NCBI GenBank assembly: GCA_036674765.1
Contig: JARVKI010000060.1
Coordinates: forward strand, 124,001 to 188,000
Length of the DNA: 64,000 nucleotides
Source: Seiridium cupressi
Lineage: Eukaryota > Ascomycota > Sordariomycetes > Amphisphaeriales > Sporocadaceae
Reading direction: 5' to 3'
Both the position numbers and the translations under genes were made by a program. Under the pieces are notes generated by a model. It made no database searches, was not told where the DNA came from, and saw only the letters and a program-made list of their open reading frames with translations. Position 1 is the first letter of the stretch. Each line of letters begins with the position of its first letter. Of this stretch, positions 56,001 through 64,000 are shown piece after piece.

Positions 56001-57318
56001 CTTAGTGATTTAGTCTTGATGTGATCGATCCAGGAAGCATACAACGTGAAATCTATCACTTTCAGTCGTTCGCCTCTCTCAGCTCATCTCATGTCTTATA
56101 ACTGTTGGTTATATAAAACATCTGGAAGTGCCTGTTATTATTCAGTATGACCGACGATTATGCCTGAATGCCTATCTTCACTTTTTATTGTCTTATTATG
56201 ATCTACACATACGCCGACTATACCTCTTACCCATTCCCGTCAAGAAGCTGTTACGCTCATTCCTAGTTGGCGGGTTCAACTACCCTTGCTTTCCCAAGGT
56301 GGTCTGTTAGTCTGAACTGTGGCTGGCGACTGTATCCCTCGACGCCCGTCCCTCCACAGGAACTGATATATTCTTTCTTAACCGACGACTATATATCGAT
56401 GATTATATGCCAAAGCCATTATCTCGGCATGGGCTCCGCTTTATTCTTGAAAGGTTGTCATCCAGGCCCGTTGCAGAGTTTTCTGCCGCCTTAAATCGCC
56501 TAGCCCGTACACACCCAAAAGGTTGCTTAATTTACCTCTCCTTAATCAGCCTTTATAACCCTTGCCTTCTACCAACATCGTTCCCTACACCCCCATCTGC
56601 TCATTCACTCAGCCACCTTTCATCAGTCGAGCCATCACGCCCGTGGCTTGTACCACAACTAAGCAACGTTAACTGGTCTGAGATCGATGGGCAGATAGAC
56701 GCCTGTTCGTTTCGATCGCCTGTGACCAAGAAGCTCCGCGGTCATTCCAGGTACTACGAATCAGCTTACGGCAATCTACGTTAAGAAGAATCTCAAGGTG
56801 GGAGAATCATCAGACGACTCCTAGCATCCCTAGCGCCTTACAGAACAAAAGTGTTCCTGGCAGGCCGTACCATTAACAACTCAGCCACTCCCTTAGCAGT
56901 AAATCAGTTAGTCGGGCGCCTCCGACTCACAAACTGATTGACACACCGCAACTCTCTTTGATAGAGAAGGCACACCCGGTGTTCTTGCCAGATTAACTCA
57001 GACCCATCCAGGAACAAGGTCCGTTGCCTGTTTTTTTATCCACTCTCTTTCCATTTGTCTGCCCACGCCTAATTTGCACCTTCACTGTCTGGGACAAGCT
57101 TAACCAGATCCCCGGGTCCCTCGACACCTCTCCTTGCCCGTCAACGGTCCTCACTCTCTCCACCAGACACTCTTGATCTATCTCTTTCTGTTTGGGCATA
57201 TTGGCCATTTTCCTTTTTTGCTTGAGGAACTAGCAGTTCAAACAGCCAGACGTTCAAACCCCTCCGAACACTGACAATCAACTCCCTTGAGTAGAACCAC
57301 TGAGTAAGAGCTGTCAAC
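53066..57318. other. Longest intergenic region of the window (4.25 kb), upstream of the PUF gene
   Basis: No coding sequence could be supported. The last 1.5 kb (about 55750-57310) is rich in pyrimidine runs on the plus strand, with repeated CCGACGA(C/T)TAT words (about 56149, 56380). It looks like promoter plus long 5' leader of the PUF gene. Confidence 0.5.
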
Positions 57319-60006
57319 ATGGTCGGCACTGGCGATCCTTCGAACGGGGGATCTCCTGCTGTTCGTCAAACCGATGCACCAAAGACTGCATTCACCGAGG
57401 AGAATGATCAATTCATCAAGGCCGAATCCCCTCGTGCTGGTGCCAGTCGCAAGCTGCTCTCCCAGCTCCGTCTTGTAAGTTTGGACTGTTCATGCCATTC
57501 ACTCAGCCTGGCCATCAGTTAGCCGATCGCCCGTATCCCCCAATCATCCCGATTTCTCCAGTGCTGTTTTGGAAGGCATACACAATGCTATAACTATTAG
57601 TGCCCGGCGTATTAACTGGACTTGGGGATGTAGGGTTCGGATGGCTCACCATCCCAGGCTAAAAAGTCAAGTACTGCTTACCTGGAAAATCAGAGCTGTT
57701 CTAAGGTACGTTTCGTGGATAGTGAAACCATTCCTACTAATACAAAACAGAACATCAAGCTTGATAACGAGCACATCGCCCCAATCAACACACTCAGTTC
57801 TGTTGCAGACAACCCCCTTCTGGAGAACTATTTCAAGAAGATGTCTGTGAATCAGACCGAACCTCGCCATCCTTTGCCTCGGAAGCCGGTCAACACTTTT
57901 CTCACAGTTCAAGAGACTTCGGCCAACTCAATGCCTCCCACACCCGCCATCGAAAAGTTCCCGACAGCTTTGTCCAGAGCCCGTCCCTCCAGTACCAATG
58001 CAAAGGAGAACCATGCTGCCAATGATGAACTCGCCCGTTTGCAGCAAGAGCTGGAAGCAGCTCAGAACAAGATTTCCCAACTCCAAGAGATGGGTCAAGT
58101 CATGGAACCTAAGCCAGATCTCGCTCGGGTCTCGCCCTTCGATGCTCAATATGCAGACGGACCTTTGAGATTCCTTGGCTCAGCACCTATACAGCCCGGT
58201 CAAACAGCTGTGATGAACAACACCTGGTCGGGCTACGACGACTCTCGATCTGATACTAGCGATGCACTCTCCGCAGCTGGATTCAACCGTACCCGGCACA
58301 TTTGGAATGGTACCAAAACCAACCACCAGTCTTCTGGAGTAGGTTTCCCAGGTGCTGACATCTCCGCCAACGTCAATCCCTGGAATCCACGTGGCAGCAC
58401 CGCAAACTACATGGACTTGCCATACAGCCATGGTCCCATTCTCGATCCCTATAGAATCTCTGGTCGCATCTCCCCCGACTACGATATGACTATCCGAGGT
58501 CCAAACGGCAGACGAAGCGGTCGCGCTGATCGATTCGGGTATCCTGCGTATGGAAACCAGGGCTCTTTTGGCGGAGGTAGCAATTTCAACCAATACGGTC
58601 AAACTCATTTTGATAGTGTTCCAGGTCACAACAACCAGTACGCCATGAGCATTGGATCGTTTCCTGGTCATCAACCGAGTGCCATCGGAACCCCGCTCTC
58701 GCCTCTGGCGACCGAATTCACTTCGGGAACTGGTCCCTGGAAGACAGAGGTAATGTTCTACTTTCCTCTTGGATTGTGTTCTCATCATTGACTTATGTGT
58801 GATTGTAGCCTACTACTTCAGAGGGCCCTACATACCTTCCTACGACCGAGCCACTCAACTACCGTCGCCTACTGGATCGTAATGTCAACTGCAACTGGAA
58901 GTACATAGTCGACAAGATTGTCTGCAATAATGACCAGCAAGCCTCCATTTTTCTTCAACAAAAACTCAAGGTCGGCACACCTGATCAGAAGTATGAGATT
59001 GTGGATGCAATCATCCTTCAGGCCCACCCTTTGATGGTCAATCGCTTCGGAAACTTCCTCGTCCAGCGTTGCTTTGAACATGGCACACCGGAGCAGGTCA
59101 TCAAGATTGCTGAAGCTATTCGTGGCAATACGCTCAGTCTTTCCATGGATCCCTTCGGCTGCCATGTTGTCCAGAAGGCGTTTGACTCTGTGCCTGAGGA
59201 TTACAAGGCCGTCATGGTTCATGAGCTTCTTCGGCGTATCCCTGAAACGGTCATTCATCGATATGCTTGCCATGTCTGGCAAAAGCTCTTCGAATTGAGA
59301 TGGTCTGAATCGCCTCCGCAGATCATGAAATATGTCAACGAGGCTCTGCGTGGCATGTGGCATGAAGTCGCCCTCGGCGAAACTGGCAGTTTGGTCGTTC
59401 AGAATATCTTTGAGAACTGCCTCGAGGAAGACAAGGTTGGTCCAACTCTAAACCACTCTGATGTATTATGCTAACACTTACGAGCGACCCTGCATCGAGG
59501 AGGTTCTTGCCAACATTGACATTGTCGCCCATGGTCAATTCGGTAACTGGTGCATCCAACACATCTGCGAACATGGTGCTCCGGCGGACCGTAGTCGAGC
59601 CGTCGATCACGTAATTCGGTTTGCTGCTGAATACAGTATGGACCAGTATGCTTCCAAGGTAGTTGAGAAATGCCTCAAGATCGGAGGTGGAGAGTTTCTA
59701 GGTCGCTATCTCGACCGCGTCTGCGAAGGCCGAGTCGACAGGCCTCGTATTCCCCTGATTGACATTGCCAGCGATCAGTATGGAAACTATCTGATCCAGT
59801 GGATTCTGACTCAAGGGAACCCTCAGCACCGCGAAGTTGTTGCAGCTCACATCCGCAAGCACATGGTTTCTCTGCGAGGATCAAAGTTCGGATCTCGTGT
59901 TGGAATGCTGTGCACCAACCCTGCAGTTGCTACTCGCCCTGGTCCTGGTATCAACCCAAACCTTGGACGCATGCAGGGGCCCCGTTATGGTCGTCCCTAC
60001 CAGTAA
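57319..60006 (+). CDS. Pumilio/PUF-family RNA-binding protein, four exons
   Basis: Exons 57319..57474, 57751..58749, 58809..59435 and 59485..60006 give 767 residues, phase 0 at every junction. The first intron is 276 nt; the last two are 59 and 49 nt, the latter with a GCTAAC branch. The N-terminal half is disordered (Ser, Gly, Asn) with a short coiled coil (ELARLQQELEAAQNKISQLQEM). The C-terminal half carries PUF repeats, with visible binding-helix cores NRFGNFLVQ, DPFGCHVVQ, HRYACHVWQ, GETGSLVVQ, GQFGNWCIQ, DQYASKVVE and DQYGNYLIQ. PUF proteins bind 3' UTR elements and repress or localise mRNAs. Which yeast PUF it matches cannot be settled here. Confidence 0.93.
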
Positions 60007-62697
60007 AGGATCGGTTCATGGTCTTCTTGTACGATGATCCAGCACTGCACTGTGAGGTGTGTGGATTGCCGGGCAGCTTTCATGACAAACGACAAAGTAA
60101 GCATGTGACTACCTCGAATACCAATTACATGACGGTAACATGTCTCTGCAGTAGCACTGGTTACTCGACATACAGCGGGAATGTCAGCTGAATGAAGACC
60201 ACAACCAATCCCACCATTTTGCCAGCTGCCCGCCCGAAACTGCATTACGGTCTGACATGACTTCTTCAAGGCGTTTACTCATTTCGTTCTTTTCTTAGTG
60301 TAGTTTCTTGATTCCTCTTGATTTTCGTAAGTCTGAGAGCTGGGATTAAGCGAGTGTGGATTCTAACTATAAGTCACAGTTTTGACCAACTTTTTTGACC
60401 GCGTAAACTAATATAGACACCCGGGGTGCCTGTCACGGTCACCTGTATTTCTTCATTCTCCTAACGTACTTCTGTGTCTTCGCACACTCGACTTGACATC
60501 GTTGTCTAGGCAATGTTCTGCTTTGTCGCCCTTGAACACATCCACACCAGTCAGGCGCCACACAACGCAGAACTTCACGTCTAGGATCATTGACTGGACG
60601 ATTATTGCAGCAACAAGATCATCGCGCGTACACAAGGATCTTGAAAACCAGAGTATCTCATCAGTCATGCGCTGGTGGCTCATTGCCAGACGGCCAGTAC
60701 TCTGACGCGCGCTGAAGATGGCATTCAAGGACCTCTAATCCTACACAAACACTGTCTCAATGCGTCATGCCATGTCGATTCCCTGCTTCGCGCAGCGTCC
60801 AACAATTTGCAAATCTCGACAATTTTATACTTAGACTGGTTCGCCAAAACATCCTAGTTATCCGGCTGACAACGAAATACGACCATCTTGCGCAAAATAT
60901 TTACTGAACAAGGTCTCCGGCAAGCTACGTCGCGGCAAGGTCCAATCATGCCAGGAATGCTTTGGAAAGTCTCATGGATCTTGCGATCTAGGCATAGCAT
61001 ATGGTCATCAATCACTGTTCGCCCGCCACTGCTAGACTGAGGGACTTGGATGAGTGGCGGACAAGCTGTCGACTGTGTATCAATTTGGTTTGGCCTGCCT
61101 TTTCCCCGCATATCGACAAATCTCCTGAAACATCGAGGCAATTCTAAGTTGGCGTTGCTGGGCGTTGCTGGGCGTTGAGCGACCCATGCTACACTAGAAG
61201 GGCTGTCCCGGATGAAGAGTTCTTGCATTCATTCGTCTTCAAATCTCAGACCAGGACAAGGAAGACTGCAAGGCCCCCGAAAGACATACTTCAACATGTC
61301 TAATTAGGCAATTGTCATTGGAGGTGCGTCGGATCTCTCGGGTCTTGATTTCAGAATACTGACTATGCATAGGTCTGGCAACCCGGAAGGTCTATCCTGT
61401 TTCCTCCGCGCTTGATATCCAGATACCAATGTCGAAACATGAGTCTGCGTGGCTAAGTCTCTCACCAAGTTACATGCGCAGATGAATAAGTTGAGATCCT
61501 CTAGATGGTCTGTTTGGCACACTCAGCGGTGTCTTTCGCGACATGTACCGAAGCGGACACTCAGGCACGGTCTATCTGCGAGGGCAACGCAAGAGCATGG
61601 CTGACAGAGCCTCGAGCATCATCTAGACACTTTCTTTGCACTTACATGTTTACGGATCGTTGCACAGGCACCTAATTTAAGCGCCATGGCCCAGGGAGAT
61701 ATCCCGGCGAGCGATGGATCTGATGGAGGCAAAATGCAGCATCTAATCGTCTGCTTTGGAATCACCACGTTTGTATGAATGGAAGGCAAGGGAGGATGAA
61801 CCCACTAAATGGACAGGGCAGAAAGTTAATTCGCGAATTTCATTATTGTTTGCCATTGTTTAGGTGTTGGTCCGTGTTTTGTAGGAAATGTTTATTTGCC
61901 TCTGTTTGAGGTAGATATGATGGCCTGCTTAAGCCTGTCTTCGGTTGTCCTTGGAGCAAAGTGTACCTTAGTCGTATTGACATGAGCCAGCACGTTACTC
62001 TCCTTTGAAACAGGTGCCCAGTGTCATGTTCATAGGATTATATGACAGCCATTCTCTTATGAAAGATGATGTGACATCAAGCTAGTGTGCACGGTATACT
62101 CGGCTTTCGACATGAGGTAGGCGATGCTTGATCACCTCAGCATCGGTAACGCCTGAGAACGACCCGACATGGTCCATGGATGGCAGTTTCGACAAGTCGT
62201 GAATCGGTTGCCTCTAACACGGCTCTCATACTGGATGACGACGCATGGGTAAAGGCGGACGGCAGGTGATACAGTCTAGCCCGAAGAGGGAACATGATTC
62301 GTTCTATGGTGTAATCAGTGGTGGGGTAGTTGGGAGGGAGCCACTAACATTATGTCATATGTACATGTTAGCCAGCTCGCGGAAAGCATCTAGGTGAGCC
62401 TTCAGCCGGTTTGTCGAGGCTGAGCTTGCTTTTCTGTGCCGATTATCCAGCTTGGACCGTATGCCTAGGTACAGAGCTTCTGCGACCTAGTGCCCGTCAT
62501 TTTTGTGGTAGTTGCCCCCAGACATTGCTGAGCTCATCCCGTAGTGGTTTCGTTTCCAATCCTCCCAAATTACCCCGCCAACACGTTTGGATTCTGAACC
62601 ATCATCAGCGCAAGCAACGTACGACTGACCTACCAAACATACTCTATTCTTTTACGACGCGCTCAGAATACCACATTACTGGCAGGGGAGTGCGGCC
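60007..62697. other. Intergenic region between PUF and het-C genes
   Basis: 2.7 kb. A 10-bp tandem repeat (GGCGTTGCTG, 2.8 copies) lies at 61151-61178. No supportable gene; the right part should contain the het-C promoter. Confidence 0.5.
61151..61178. repeat. Short 10-bp tandem repeat
   Basis: GGCGTTGCTG repeated 2.8 times. Confidence 0.85.
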
Positions 62698-64000
62698 ATG
62701 GCATCCAGATTGGGCTTTGGCAGCTTCTTGCTGGTTGTGGGCATCATTCTGGTGCTCATGCCCGGCAAAGCGGCAGCATTCGGCGCCGGCAACATCCCCT
62801 CCATCGCCCAGGTCGAGGGCCACAACTGGCGGCATGGCGACATTGAGGACATGCTCAAAACCATCACCTTCTTGCACGGCAAGAAGTGGACAACTCTGCT
62901 TGTCCAGCGAACCTACTTTGGCAACTGGCTGCGCGACTACTCTCAGGCCGTCGACGTCGGCAGCTTGAAGGGCGTCAACGCTGCTACTATCCGCATTCTT
63001 GTTTGGGTCCTATCCTTCCTGGCCAATGGGTATGCGACGGAGGAGTTTGAAGTCACAGAGGAGCGCCTTGGCGTTTACAGACCCGAAGAGCACATCGATA
63101 ACCCTCTGGGCTATGCTGACAACAAGGATGCGCGAGAGTTTGACAAGCGACTACGCGGCCCGGTTGCGCCCGTGGAAACAGAGATCGACACCCGGACTGG
63201 GATGAAGAACTACATCGCCAACGAGTCGGGGGGCTGGGCAACCAGCGCTGGATACATCCGCTTCAGCTTTGCTCGCTGCATTCACTATGGCAGATTGTAC
63301 ACCAGTGGCTCCTCTCGCAAGGGCCAGGAAGCAGATCTGTGTGAAGCACTGCGATGCCTAGGCCAAACCCTCCACTGCATGGAGGACTTCTCTGCTCACA
63401 GCAACTATTGCGAGCTTGCACTCCGCGAGTTGGGATACCACGACGTCTTCGCGCACTGTGGTACGCAGTCCGAGATCAATTTGAATGGCAAGCGTGTTTA
63501 CCCCTTGGTCACGGGAACCTTTGGTGGTGTCGATTTCTTGCACTCTGTCATTGGTGAAGCCAACGACCACTTCACCCAGTCTGAGGTTGATGAGCTGGAT
63601 ATCGCCCTGAAGAACGCCGAGGCCGCCACCAAATCTGGAGGCGGGGGTGGCACTCGGGGCTTTGGTGGCGGCAGCGGTGCAATGGACTTCATCTCCCTCG
63701 TTGGTCAACTGCCCGGCATTGGAGGTGGGTTTGCCTCCGAGGCCAATGACCTGAAGCGCATGGCTGAGCAGCAGGAGCGGGAGAACGAGACGAGGTCGCG
63801 CGGGGACATGACCCGGGCAAATGCAAACATTGTTCCCGGAATGAGCGCTGATTTTGACCCAGTCAAGACAGCTGCACGTATCTACCCGATCCTGCAATTC
63901 AGGGACAAGATCGTCAAATCGATCAATAGGGGCATTGCCAAGATTCCCGGCTTGGAGAGCCTACTGGAGCACATCAGCGAAACGTTGACGGCATTTGTTC
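62698..64000 (+). CDS. het-C: HET-C heterokaryon incompatibility protein, 5' part (runs off window)
   Basis: Open from the ATG at 62698 to the window end, 434 codons without a stop. A signal peptide (FLLVVGIILVLMPGKAAAF) precedes the conserved HET-C N-terminal domain: GAGNIPSIAQVEGHNWRHGDIEDML, then FGNWLRDYSQAVDVG, FEVTEERLGVYRPEEHIDNP and LHCMEDFSAHSNYCELALRELG. A glycine-rich loop (SGGGGGTRGFGGGSG) comes after it. This is the Neurospora het-c type, not the Podospora het-c glycolipid-transfer protein. In Neurospora, allelic differences in a short variable stretch trigger incompatibility together with the HET-domain gene pin-c. Whether this copy acts in recognition is unknown. No intron was needed in the visible part. 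Confidence 0.93.
   Translation, partial: MASRLGFGSFLLVVGIILVLMPGKAAAFGAGNIPSIAQVEGHNWRHGDIEDMLKTITFLHGKKWTTLLVQRTYFGNWLRDYSQAVDVGSLKGVNAATIRILVWVLSFLANGYATEEFEVTEERLGVYRPEEHIDNPLGYADNKDAREFDKRLRGPVAPVETEIDTRTGMKNYIANESGGWATSAGYIRFSFARCIHYGRLYTSGSSRKGQEADLCEALRCLGQTLHCMEDFSAHSNYCELALRELGYHDVFAHCGTQSEINLNGKRVYPLVTGTFGGVDFLHSVIGEANDHFTQSEVDELDIALKNAEAATKSGGGGGTRGFGGGSGAMDFISLVGQLPGIGGGFASEANDLKRMAEQQERENETRSRGDMTRANANIVPGMSADFDPVKTAARIYPILQFRDKIVKSINRGIAKIPGLESLLEHISETLTAFV

Overview
The window is nuclear DNA of a filamentous ascomycete (Pezizomycotina). The evidence is short 46-80 nt introns with GT(A/G)AGT-type donors and GCTAAC/GCTGAC branch sites, plus gene families typical of that group: HET-domain, het-C, CFEM/PTH11 receptor, AA9-CBM1, 2EXR and Zn2Cys6. 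I cannot fix the class from sequence alone. The AA9 oxidase, GH5 hydrolase, secreted nucleosidase, aminopeptidase and S41 peptidase suggest a plant-associated or saprotrophic life (inference).

Left part (1-14.2 kb) is accessory in character. It holds the 3' end of a DUF3140 gene, a nucleoside hydrolase, a three-exon GH5 hydrolase, a HET-domain protein, a secreted S41 (UstP/CPAF-like) peptidase gene with one frame break, a NACHT NTPase gene broken only by two in-frame TAG codons, and a small membrane protein.

The middle (15.3-32.7 kb) has the mRNA-decapping scaffold EDC4/Ge-1, a five-exon M28 leucine aminopeptidase, a Zn2Cys6 regulator with internal 15-bp repeats, a 274-bp MITE-like element with perfect 31-bp inverted ends, a 70-bp tandem duplication, a DUF2470 membrane protein and the 3' part of a six-exon CFEM GPCR.

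The right part (35.6-64 kb) has an AA9 LPMO with CBM1, a 2EXR protein, a GNAT acetyltransferase and a housekeeping run: RTP1/TANGO6, a hypothetical protein, ATG37, RNase III and mitochondrial ribosomal protein mS33 (four exons, none long enough to stand out as an ORF). A four-exon PUF protein follows, and het-C runs off the right edge.

Exon structures were built by hand. In every multi-exon gene the phases close exactly, apart from the flagged breaks. Two themes stand out: a non-self-recognition neighbourhood (HET, NACHT remnant and, 50 kb away, het-C), and RNA-control genes (EDC4, PUF, RNase III). Several coding regions carry in-frame TAG codons or retained-intron-like segments that deserve transcript checks. 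Intergenic stretches are long (up to 4.2 kb) and mostly featureless. I saw no tRNA, rRNA or CRISPR.
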